Made by a program: the position numbers and the translations under genes. 64,000 nucleotides of DNA, from positions 24,010-88,009 of the forward strand of contig JAQWFD010000013.1 in assembly GCA_028704555.1 (NCBI GenBank), written 5' to 3'. How positions within the stretch are numbered: the first letter of the stretch is position 1; each line of letters opens with the position of its first letter. The notes below the pieces were generated by a model. That model saw only the letters and a list, made by a program, of their open reading frames with translations, did no database searches and had not been told where the DNA came from. Of the stretch, positions 8,116 to 15,729 are shown piece after piece. The DNA comes from Desulfobacterales bacterium (lineage in GTDB: Bacteria; Desulfobacterota; Desulfobacteria; Desulfobacterales; JAQWFD01).

Positions 8116-10293
8116 TTACATGCCGTCGTTTTCAAATCCCCTTACCAGGACTTCTCTGGGTTTGGCCCCATCCGATGGTCCGACGACACCTTCCTTTTCC
8201 ATGGTTTCAATAATCCGGGCGGCGCGGTTGTACCCGATGCGCAGATGTCGTTGAACCATGGATATGGATGCCTGGCCGGCACGGGTGACAAGGGCCACAG
8301 CATCATCATATCGTTCGTCGTAGTCTTCATCTTCACTCTCTGCAGCCTGGGGTTCCTGTTTTTCCAGAACGGATTCATCATACTCCGGAGCTTGCTGGCT
8401 TTTTAGAAATTCTGTTATTTGCGTAATTTCCGTCTCTGAGATATAGGCTCCGTGAATACGCTGCAGCTTTGCCGTTCCGGGTGGAAGAAACAGCATGTCT
8501 CCGTTTCCGAGAAGGGTTTCGGCGCCGTTGGTATCGAGAATGGTCCTCGAATCGGTTTTGGAAGATACCTGAAAGGTCAGCCGGGTAGGGAAATTGGCTT
8601 TTATAATTCCGGTCAGAACATCCACAGACGGTCTCTGCGTGGCCAGTATCATATGAATGCCCGATGCTCTGGCCATCTGAGCCAGACGGGTGAGGGCCAC
8701 TTCAACGTCGCGTGAGGCGACCATCATCAGGTCTGCCAGCTCGTCGATGATAATGACGATATAGGGCAGTTTTGTATGTCCCTCCGGATTGTCCGTGGCG
8801 TCTTTTTTTTCCATTTTTTGATTGTATTGAATGATATTTCGGGCTTTTTCTTCGGAAAGCAGCTTGTATCGATTTTCCATTTCACGAACGGCCCAGTAAA
8901 GGGCATTGGTCGCTTTTTTGATATCTGTGACGACGGGCGTGATCAGGTGCGGAATCCCGTTATACATCGACAGCTCAATGCGTTTGGGGTCGACCATGAT
9001 GAGCTTGACGTCATCGGGACTGGCCTTGTACAGGAAACTGCAAATCATGGAATTTAACCCCACGCTTTTTCCGGTGCCGGTGGCACCGGCGATCAGCAGG
9101 TGGGGCATTTTGTCCAAAGCTGCCACCACCGGGTTGCCGACAATGTCTTTACCCAGACACAGCGTCAGTTTGGATTTGGATGCTTCAAATACATTGGAAG
9201 TGACTACCTCTTTGAACCGGACAATTTCCCGGGATGAATTGGGTATTTCAATTCCGATGGCCGCTTTGCCCGGAATGGGTGCGACAATTCGGATGCTGAT
9301 GGCTTTGAGCGCAAGCGCCAGGTCATCGGAAAGATTGACCACTTTGTTGATTTTGACTCCCGGTGCGGGTTCATATTCAAAGGTGGTAATCACCGGCCCG
9401 GGGCTGACTGCAACAATTTTGCCGTGGACCCCGAAATCATCGAGTTTTTTCTCCAGTATCCTGGATTGCATTTCTAAAATTTCGGTGTTGGCCGATATCT
9501 CATTGTCTTCCGGGTCATCAAGAAATTTTATTGAGGGAAGCTCGAACCCGGATGAGGTTTTCATAAATTCGAAAACTTCCTGTTTCGGGGGCGGAATTTT
9601 TTTGATTATCTTGGGGACGGGGGGGGGGATTTCGATGGCCGTCGGTTTTTTTACAGCGGTTTTTTCCGTCTTTTTTGCTGACTTTTGTTGCGCCTTCAAC
9701 ATCGTGCGGGTTTTGGCTTTTTCTTTTCGCTGTTTCCAGAGTACATGCAGGGTTTTTATGCGATGGACGGCAGTGCCTCCTGCGTTTCTGAGCTTTCGGC
9801 CGAATGCCAGCAGGGAAAATCCGGTGGAAAGGATCAGACCGATGATCCAGCAGAGCAGAAGAATAATCAGTGCGCCGGAAGCATTGGAAAACCTGACCAG
9901 AAATGATGCCAAGGGAATGCAGATAATACCGCCGGATGAAAAATGGGTACCGAACATTGCGTAATGGTTCTGTTTCAGCGCCAGAAGACTGCCCGTGGCG
10001 ATAATCAGCAGAAGCCCTCCGCCCACGGTCATGGCCTTGGCTTTTGCGGGATGGCTGCCCATAAAATGGATGCTGGAAATCATCAGCAATACCGGTATCC
10101 AGAAGGCACCGAGGCCGAACAGTCCAAACAGAATGCCAGCCACATGCGCCCCTAGAAAACCAAAAAAATTATGGATATGAAGGGTGGCGCTCGCATTGTG
10201 AATGGAAGGGTCAGCCGCGCTGAAGGACAGGAGGCTGATCAGGGTAAAAATAACCATGAAAAATAATAAAATACCGATGATTTCCTTGCGCAT
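8116..10293 (-). CDS. ftsK: DNA translocase FtsK
   Basis: Septum-located DNA pump that resolves and moves chromosome termini at division. I start it at the ATG at 10293 (MRKEIIGILLFF), since the in-frame extension to 10365 lies inside the upstream gene and lacks FtsK character; an AAGGA motif lies upstream. About 725 aa: four or five N-terminal transmembrane helices (to about residue 165), a short basic and proline-rich linker, then the motor with Walker A GATGTGKSVGLN and Walker B YIVIIIDELADLMM, and a C-terminal winged-helix gamma domain (SISMVQRHLRIGYNRAARI) that would read polar KOPS sites. The short linker is like that of SpoIIIE-type proteins. The gene lies 22 bp after the RNase J gene on the same strand. 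Confidence 0.95.
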   Translation of the reverse strand: MRKEIIGILLFFMVIFTLISLLSFSAADPSIHNASATLHIHNFFGFLGAHVAGILFGLFGLGAFWIPVLLMISSIHFMGSHPAKAKAMTVGGGLLLIIATGSLLALKQNHYAMFGTHFSSGGIICIPLASFLVRFSNASGALIILLLCWIIGLILSTGFSLLAFGRKLRNAGGTAVHRIKTLHVLWKQRKEKAKTRTMLKAQQKSAKKTEKTAVKKPTAIEIPPPVPKIIKKIPPPKQEVFEFMKTSSGFELPSIKFLDDPEDNEISANTEILEMQSRILEKKLDDFGVHGKIVAVSPGPVITTFEYEPAPGVKINKVVNLSDDLALALKAISIRIVAPIPGKAAIGIEIPNSSREIVRFKEVVTSNVFEASKSKLTLCLGKDIVGNPVVAALDKMPHLLIAGATGTGKSVGLNSMICSFLYKASPDDVKLIMVDPKRIELSMYNGIPHLITPVVTDIKKATNALYWAVREMENRYKLLSEEKARNIIQYNQKMEKKDATDNPEGHTKLPYIVIIIDELADLMMVASRDVEVALTRLAQMARASGIHMILATQRPSVDVLTGIIKANFPTRLTFQVSSKTDSRTILDTNGAETLLGNGDMLFLPPGTAKLQRIHGAYISETEITQITEFLKSQQAPEYDESVLEKQEPQAAESEDEDYDERYDDAVALVTRAGQASISMVQRHLRIGYNRAARIIETMEKEGVVGPSDGAKPREVLVRGFENDGM

Positions 10294-10315
10294 TTGATGA
10301 TGAATCCTTATTCCC

Positions 10316-11965
10316 TCATACTTCCAGAATAAAGGGAAGTATAACCGGACGGCGGCTGATGGCAAAATTGAAATATTTTCTTAACGCCGATTTAATTCGG
10401 GTTCGGATGAGTTCGATCCGATTCTCACTGTCCGGGGGCAGCTCGTCTATCAGCTGGAAAATGACATCTTTTGCGCCTTCCAGAACATGTCCGGTTTCTG
10501 TTTCAAACACAAACCCTCTTGATACAATTTCAGGCCCGTAGACCACGACGCCGGTCTGTTCATCAAAGGCCATATTGATCACGACAAGCCCGTCTTTTGA
10601 TAGAATATGCCTTTCCTTGAGCACGCTTTTACCGACATCGCCGACACCTTTGCCGTCAATGAGCACTCTGCCGGTCACCACGCTGTCCGTAATACGGCAA
10701 CCGGTTTTGTCAAATTCGATGACCTGGCCGTTTTCGGCCAGCAATGTCCGGTCCACGGGAATGCCTACCTCCTGAGCCAGCCGGGTGTGCAGCACCAGAT
10801 GACGATATTCACCATGAATCGGTATGAAATACCTTGGTTTTGTAAGAAGGATCATCTGTTTTAATTCTTCCCGGAACGCGTGACCGGATACGTGAATTGA
10901 GGAGATCTTTTCATAAATTACATTTGCTCCGCGTTTGTAAAGTTTATTGATGATGCTGGCAATGGCCTTTTCATTGCCTGGGATAAATTTGGAGGACAGG
11001 ATAACCGTATCATTGGCTTTGATTTGAATTTGCCTGTGATTTCCGGCCGCCATTCTGGCCAGAGCTGACATGGGTTCCCCCTGGGAACCGGTCGTGATCA
11101 TGATAATATTTTCGTCGGGGAACCTGTCAAGCTGATCAAGCGTTATCTCCATTGATTCCGGAATTTGGAGATAGCCCAGTTCCCTGGCGATGGCAGTGCT
11201 TTGTTCGATACTTCGACCGGTCAATATGATTTTGGAGCCTCTTTTCCTGGCGATGTTTATGATTTGCTGGATACGGGAGATATTGGAAGCAAAAAGCGCG
11301 ACGATGACACGTCCCCTGCTTTCCCTGATGATGGCGGCCAGCGTGTCCCCGACCTGCTCATCTGAAATGGTCGTGCCTTCCTTTTCCACGTTCGTGGAAT
11401 CTGACAGCAGCGCCAGGACACCTTCTCTGCCAAATCGTGCAAAACGTTCCACATCCGTCAGCATTCCCCGGATGGAGGTGGGACCGATTTTAAAATCCCC
11501 GGTATGGACAATCAGCCCCAGAGGCGTTCGGATACCCAGTCCTACGCCGTCAATGATGCTGTGTCCGACCCGCACAAATTCGAGATTAAATTCCCCGATT
11601 TGTAAAGTTTCATCCGGATGAATTACTTTGAGTTCCACATCGGGAAAAAGTCCGTGTTCGTCAAGCTTCTGACGGACAATGCCCAGTGTAAACGGCGTGC
11701 CGTATACCGGGGCGGTTATTTCTCTGAGCAGATAAGGCAGGGCGCCTATATGATCTTCGTGTGCATGGGTCAGCACGATGGCCGAGATTTTATGCCGGTT
11801 TTCGATGATATAGTCCATTGCGGGGATCACAAAGTCAATTCCCAGCATATAGTCTTCGGGAAACATAAGACCTGCATCGACGATGAACAGGGTCTCTCCA
11901 TATTCAAATACCATCATGTTCAGGCCGATTTCGCCGAGGCCGCCCAACGGAATTATTTTCAGCAT
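10316..11965 (-). CDS. rnj: Ribonuclease J
   Basis: Metallo-beta-lactamase/beta-CASP RNase of 549 aa, with 5'-3' exonuclease and endonuclease activity in mRNA decay and rRNA maturation. The zinc-binding signature is LTHAHEDHIGALPYL, with further ligands at HTGDFKIG and the beta-CASP motifs around LTGRSIEQS, TTGSQGEPMSAL and HVSGHAFREE. The C-terminal domain typical of RNase J is present, and the length is close to the family norm. The gene overlaps the upstream plsC-like gene by 7 bp and is followed by ftsK, so these three probably form an operon. No second RNase J copy is in this window. Confidence 0.95.
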   Translation of the reverse strand: MLKIIPLGGLGEIGLNMMVFEYGETLFIVDAGLMFPEDYMLGIDFVIPAMDYIIENRHKISAIVLTHAHEDHIGALPYLLREITAPVYGTPFTLGIVRQKLDEHGLFPDVELKVIHPDETLQIGEFNLEFVRVGHSIIDGVGLGIRTPLGLIVHTGDFKIGPTSIRGMLTDVERFARFGREGVLALLSDSTNVEKEGTTISDEQVGDTLAAIIRESRGRVIVALFASNISRIQQIINIARKRGSKIILTGRSIEQSTAIARELGYLQIPESMEITLDQLDRFPDENIIMITTGSQGEPMSALARMAAGNHRQIQIKANDTVILSSKFIPGNEKAIASIINKLYKRGANVIYEKISSIHVSGHAFREELKQMILLTKPRYFIPIHGEYRHLVLHTRLAQEVGIPVDRTLLAENGQVIEFDKTGCRITDSVVTGRVLIDGKGVGDVGKSVLKERHILSKDGLVVINMAFDEQTGVVVYGPEIVSRGFVFETETGHVLEGAKDVIFQLIDELPPDSENRIELIRTRIKSALRKYFNFAISRRPVILPFILEV

Positions 11966-12699
11966 ACGGATTTGACCTTTTCCATCGATTCAAATGAGTC
12001 GAAAATGATCTCTCTGATTCTGTTTTGAAGAATATTGGCTTCTTTTCGGGTATAGGCAGATGTTTCAACCGGAGGAAGAATTTTGACAGTTACATTTCCG
12101 GGGCGAATTCTTAACCGGTTTTTTGGCATGATGGGCCAGGTGCCGTGAATAACGACCGGAATGATCGAGACCCCCGAATCGATTGCCAGCCGGATGCCCC
12201 CTTTTTTAAAGGAACCGATATGTCCGTCATGGCTTCGGGTGCCTTCGGGGAATATACACACGGAAGTGCCGGTTTTAATAATCTCAGCCGCTTTTTTGAG
12301 GCTTTTAAGTGCAGACTTGGGATTGGAGCGGTCAATGCTGATATAGCCGGATCGGCGTATCACATAGCCGAAAAAAGGAATGTCAAACAGCTCTGCTTTG
12401 GCAAGCCATCGGAACTGAACGGGAAGACAGGCCATCAGCACCGGGATATCAAAATTGCTCTGGTGATTGGCCATGTAGATAAAGAATCCGGACGGATTTA
12501 TGTGAGACAGCCCACGGACATTGACCTTGATTCGGCTGGCGAACAGTATGCCTTTTGCCCATAATCTGGCAATGATATGAGACAGATTTCCGGTTTTATC
12601 AAAAAAAGAAAACAGGACGGCAAACATACCAAAGATCAGTGTCGCAAGTATAATCCATATGATAATAAACAGTGTCCGAATCATAAGAGTCATTTCCAT
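11959..12699 (-). CDS. plsC: 1-acyl-sn-glycerol-3-phosphate acyltransferase (PlsC family)
   Basis: Membrane enzyme that puts the second acyl chain on lysophosphatidic acid in phospholipid synthesis. A hydrophobic helix lies at residues 6-30. The acyltransferase motifs are NHQSNFDIPVL (HX4D motif) and FPEGTRSHDG (glycerol-phosphate binding), followed by VVIHGTWPI, all in the right order. At 246 aa it is a normal PlsC length. An in-frame Met three residues in could also be the start. It is the first gene of a tight run with RNase J (7-bp overlap) and ftsK. Lyso-lipid acyltransferases for other lipids share these motifs, so substrate is inferred. Confidence 0.9.
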   Translation of the reverse strand: MEMTLMIRTLFIIIWIILATLIFGMFAVLFSFFDKTGNLSHIIARLWAKGILFASRIKVNVRGLSHINPSGFFIYMANHQSNFDIPVLMACLPVQFRWLAKAELFDIPFFGYVIRRSGYISIDRSNPKSALKSLKKAAEIIKTGTSVCIFPEGTRSHDGHIGSFKKGGIRLAIDSGVSIIPVVIHGTWPIMPKNRLRIRPGNVTVKILPPVETSAYTRKEANILQNRIREIIFDSFESMEKVKSVC

Positions 12700-12887
12700 C
12701 GTGAGCAGCTGACCGGATAACCGGGCTGATTGCTCGGAGACAACTACCTGTCTGAATTGTCACGGGTTTTTTACTTGTGTTGATATCAGGGCAGATGCCC
12801 TTGTGTCAATTCGAGCAATGCGGCTGCGGGTGGCATCCGCTCAAACATATGACGCACTCGGAACGAAAACCGGCTGCAGAAGACGGG

Positions 12888-13220
12888 TCAGGTGATGATG
12901 CACAGTTCGGAAAACATATTGTCAACCAGCTGGATGATCCAGTTTCGCTGGGCTTTGTCAGCATAGCTGATACAATCGCACCGCACACGGTTTTTCGTCC
13001 GCACCAGCAGTTCGCAAACCAGTTTTTCCGGTGTCAGATCCAAAGCGATATAAAAGGGGCTGCACTCGCCGTGAGAGGCTTGGACGTTGTTGTACAGCGT
13101 CGGTTCGAGCGGTATCCAGTAAATTCCACCCAGACTGCAGGCTTCGCAGTGCAGATCCAGATGTGCTCTGATCTTTTCGTAGTCAGGGTATCTGAGTTCA
13201 TCTATGACATAACTTTTCAT
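12888..13220 (-). CDS. Conserved-looking hypothetical protein, about 110 aa
   Basis: A small acidic protein that I do not recognise by family. I chose the Met at 13220 (MKSYVIDELRYPDYEKI); the frame is open further upstream to 13283, but that part is rich in Cys, Met and His and less protein-like. Five or six Cys residues are scattered (HCEACSLGG, ECSPF, KLVCELL, RVRCDCIS), so metal binding is possible but no classical pattern is complete. There is no signal peptide or membrane helix. It lies between plsC (same strand, 188 bp away) and thyX (opposite strand). The composed pattern of charged helices and strands suggests a real gene; the opposite-strand frame over the same bases looks like a shadow. 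Confidence 0.6.
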   Translation of the reverse strand: MKSYVIDELRYPDYEKIRAHLDLHCEACSLGGIYWIPLEPTLYNNVQASHGECSPFYIALDLTPEKLVCELLVRTKNRVRCDCISYADKAQRNWIIQLVDNMFSELCIIT

Positions 13221-13571
13221 AAGCCATTTACATACCATATGACGTGTTATGGTGCAATACATATATGATTGCCGGCCCGGCAAGCTGGTCGGGGGGTGGA
13301 GGCTGATTTAAATCTCCATAAAAGTCATTGCCCAAAAAAAATGTGTGATGTAAGGTTAACCGTGGGGAACTGTGTGTCCCGGGTCTGGACAGGTTGAATG
13401 AATAAAATTTGTGGGGGTTTTATCGCTTATGCATCGGAACGCCTGACGCGACAATGCCTGTTTCGACCGGGGGTGCCAAGAAGGCGGATGAAAACCGTTA
13501 AGGGCTCAGCGCCGGAAAATCAGATCGCCATGGAATTAAAATAATTGATGACCAGATAAAGGAGTTTGATG
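13221..13571. other. Intergenic region upstream of thyX
   Basis: About 350 bp between the small hypothetical gene (minus) and thyX (plus). I see no convincing gene or riboswitch. It must hold both promoters, since the genes diverge, but no clean -35/-10 pair is visible. An AAGGAG ribosome-binding site ends at 13564. Confidence 0.4.
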
Positions 13572-14231
13572 ATGAAAGTCGTATCCCCTTCTCATGAAAT
13601 CCTCTTTATGCCGGATACGGATTCAATCCTGAGCTGTATCGAAATGGCCGGAAGAACCTGCTACAAGTCGGAGGACAAGATTACATCGGGTTCAGCCATG
13701 GAGTTTGCAGGGCGTCTGATAAAAATGGGGCATCTGAGTGTGATTGAACATTTTTCGATTACGGTAAAATTCATATGTGACCGGGGGGTGACCCATGAAC
13801 TGGTTCGTCATCGTCTGGCATCCTACAGCCAGGAAAGCACACGCTATGCCAACTATTCCAGGGACAGGTTCGGCAAAGAAATTACCGTTATAAAACCGGT
13901 TTTCTGGGATGAGGATTCATTGCCGTACCGGTTGTGGTACAGTGCCATGGAACAGGCGGAAAACAGTTATATGAAACTTCTGGAATCCGGTGCCCGACCC
14001 GAACAGGCCAGAAGTGTTCTTCCCAACAGTCTGAAAACCGAAATCGTCATGACATGTAACCTCAGGCAGTGGCGGCATGTGTTTGAACTCAGATGCGCCA
14101 GCGCCGCTCATCCCCAGATCCGGGAAATCATGCTCCCGCTTCTGGAAGATTTTCATGCATCTGTACCGATACTGTTTGACGATTTGTTTGAAAAATTCAG
14201 CGCTGACATCAGAACGATTTCAGAAAAATAA
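13572..14231 (+). CDS. thyX: FAD-dependent thymidylate synthase ThyX
   Basis: Makes dTMP from dUMP using methylene-tetrahydrofolate and FADH2, the alternative to ThyA. The family signature RHRLASYSQESTRY (RHR-X7-8-S motif) is present, as are EHFSITVKF upstream and NLRQWRHVFELRC downstream, which are typical of the substrate and flavin sites. About 219 aa, normal for the family. An AAGGAG box at 13559-13564 points to the ATG at 13572 (7-nt spacing) rather than the in-frame TTG at 13566 or ATG at 13569. It stands alone on the plus strand, and a strong hairpin lies between it and the convergent ferredoxin gene. Together with tmk at 18 kb it covers two steps of dTTP supply. Confidence 0.95.
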   Translation: MKVVSPSHEILFMPDTDSILSCIEMAGRTCYKSEDKITSGSAMEFAGRLIKMGHLSVIEHFSITVKFICDRGVTHELVRHRLASYSQESTRYANYSRDRFGKEITVIKPVFWDEDSLPYRLWYSAMEQAENSYMKLLESGARPEQARSVLPNSLKTEIVMTCNLRQWRHVFELRCASAAHPQIREIMLPLLEDFHASVPILFDDLFEKFSADIRTISEK

Positions 14232-14301
14232 AACAGATGCGCGGCAGGGCGGATTGACGGTCGACAGGGCGGCCGATAAAGGGCCGAGCAGCTGGGTAAG
14301 G

Positions 14302-14339
14302 CTTCCCCCGGGGACATTTGCATGGGGCCCCGGGGGAAA
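14302..14339. terminator. GC-rich hairpin between convergent thyX and ferredoxin genes
   Basis: TTCCCCCGGGG at 14303-14313 pairs perfectly with CCCCGGGGGAA at 14328-14338, an 11-bp stem with a 14-nt loop. It lies between the stop codons of two convergent genes. There is no good U-tract on either side, so it may act as a transcript-stabilising 3' hairpin or a weak bidirectional terminator. Confidence 0.55.
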
Positions 14340-14353
14340 GAATCGAGTAATTT

Positions 14354-14542
14354 CTAGTCTTCCTGAACCTCAATTGCATCTTCCGGACATGCTTCAACGC
14401 AACTTTCGCAACCAATGCATTCTTCGGCATTGACCGCAACAGATTTTCCGTCTTTCATTTCAAATACTTCTACGGGGCATACATCGACGCATGCTTCACA
14501 TCCGACGCATTTTTCTTCGTCAACAACTGGATTAAATGCCAT
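14354..14542 (-). CDS. Two-cluster [4Fe-4S] ferredoxin
   Basis: A 62-aa low-potential electron carrier. Two complete cluster motifs are visible: CVGCEACVDVCP (residues 12-23) and CIGCESCVEACP, each with the CX2CX2CX3CP pattern, separated by an acidic stretch, giving the bacterial 2[4Fe-4S] ferredoxin fold. A strong AAAGGAG ribosome-binding site lies 8 nt before the ATG, and a near-consensus promoter is visible upstream, so it is probably a single-gene transcript. Such ferredoxins serve pyruvate:ferredoxin oxidoreductase and similar enzymes in anaerobes, but the partner here cannot be told. Confidence 0.95.
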   Translation of the reverse strand: MAFNPVVDEEKCVGCEACVDVCPVEVFEMKDGKSVAVNAEECIGCESCVEACPEDAIEVQED

Positions 14543-14612
14543 TGAAAAGTCTCCTTTTTAAAGTAATAGAGTCAAAAATATGACCAATAATTTTTTCCCA
14601 TAACAAAACCCC

Positions 14613-14639
14613 CTTATAATAAATGCCAGATCGAGTCAA
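14613..14639 (-). promoter_or_regulatory. Predicted sigma-70 promoter of the ferredoxin gene
   Basis: On the minus strand, TTGACT (14639-14634) is followed after 15 nt by TATAAG (14618-14613). The spacing is short of the ideal 17 nt but both hexamers are close to consensus, and the site lies about 70 bp before the start codon in an AT-rich stretch. Confidence 0.5.
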
Positions 14640-14719
14640 GCATTGTATCGCAGAGATTTAAAAATAATAACCGCTATTTTCCGGCACGCCGGAACCGGAG
14701 CATGATGCGGACGTAGTCC

Positions 14720-15721
14720 TTAAAGGTCAATGAATATCACAAGTGTATTTGCAACGCTCCGGTGAGATTGATCCGCGGCCGAGTCTAAAGTTGGTTCGCT
14801 GGTAAAGAGGGCTATGAAATCCGTGGGCCTCGTGTTATGTGCAACGAAAACGGTCATCGAACCTTTATGAGCCTTTTCAGCTGTGTTCAGCGGGTCGTTA
14901 AAGAAAGTGTTTTGAGGCGAATGACCGTGAACAGCCAGATGCTGCAGATATGTCGCCATATCAGTTTTCCCGGCCGGGCGGTCACGGGACAGTAAATTTT
15001 GAATTGACTCGATGTTATCGAGAAATAAGCGCTGTTCCAGCGCAGGGGCTTTTCCCCTGATGTGGTCGATTACCTCACGACTGGTGGTAATCAGCATGTC
15101 AAATCGGAGTCGGTCCGCGTCATTTGCGAACAGCCGGGCCCAGGCTTCCATCCGTTCGGCGGTCATAAAGTCGCCGGAGCCGGCATTCGGAAAATCGTCT
15201 GAACCTGCTATGCTCTCCGGAAGGCGGATGCCTTCCCCCGTCAAATTCGCAAAAAGATTTTTTCGCATGGTTTCATGCGATGCTAAATTTTGAATCAATT
15301 CAGACTGCTGCTCATCATATTGCTGGGCAAAGTGCAGAAATATCCTGCAGGACAGCAGTCGGTTATTTTTCGATGCCGGAGCCGTTTGCATCTGGTGCTT
15401 GATATCCGATCGGATCCGGGAGACCGATGTTTCCTCAAAAAAGGGAATGTGCCCCTGCCGGGTTTTAAAAAAGGAAAAGTCTCTGGCGTTATGAAGTTCG
15501 GACCAGGTTTTAAAATCGTTCAGCAGTGCATGTATTTGATCTTCATCGCCTTTAACCGGGATCCGGAGCTCGATCCGGTCATCATCGGCCAGACGTTTCA
15601 GGTGAACCGGAGTTCTCATGGCCGATGCCTGGTAGACCGTTACCCTGCCGAACATGCGTTGCAATGTGGTTGCAGTGGGTTCTGATATGTACGTGAATGG
15701 GAAATACAGCGGATTCATCAT
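14720..15721 (-). CDS. Hypothetical protein, 333 aa, downstream of the cysK-cysS fusion
   Basis: I do not recognise this protein. It is predicted to be soluble: no signal peptide, no membrane helix, mixed charged helices with only one Cys (LLSCRIF). The beginning (NPLYFPFTYISEPTATTLQR) is hydrophobic and aromatic but too broken for a signal. The second half contains helical segments such as FANDADRLRFDMLITTS and HIRGKAPALEQRLFLDN. Its start lies 8 bp after the stop of the cysK-cysS fusion, so it is almost certainly cotranslated with it and with tmk further upstream. That link hints at a role in cysteine or tRNA metabolism, but this is only inference from position. Confidence 0.75.
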   Translation of the reverse strand: MMNPLYFPFTYISEPTATTLQRMFGRVTVYQASAMRTPVHLKRLADDDRIELRIPVKGDEDQIHALLNDFKTWSELHNARDFSFFKTRQGHIPFFEETSVSRIRSDIKHQMQTAPASKNNRLLSCRIFLHFAQQYDEQQSELIQNLASHETMRKNLFANLTGEGIRLPESIAGSDDFPNAGSGDFMTAERMEAWARLFANDADRLRFDMLITTSREVIDHIRGKAPALEQRLFLDNIESIQNLLSRDRPAGKTDMATYLQHLAVHGHSPQNTFFNDPLNTAEKAHKGSMTVFVAHNTRPTDFIALFTSEPTLDSAADQSHRSVANTLVIFIDL

Positions 15722-15729
15722 GCATGCCT

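Noticed and set aside
8906..9964. Long plus-strand open frame of 352 codons
   Set aside because: It is antisense to ftsK, whose motifs are complete; the translation is Ser/Thr/Pro-rich without any family feature.
12777..13268. Plus-strand frame of 163 codons
   Set aside because: It overlaps the minus-strand small gene in antisense, and its translation has no recognised features.
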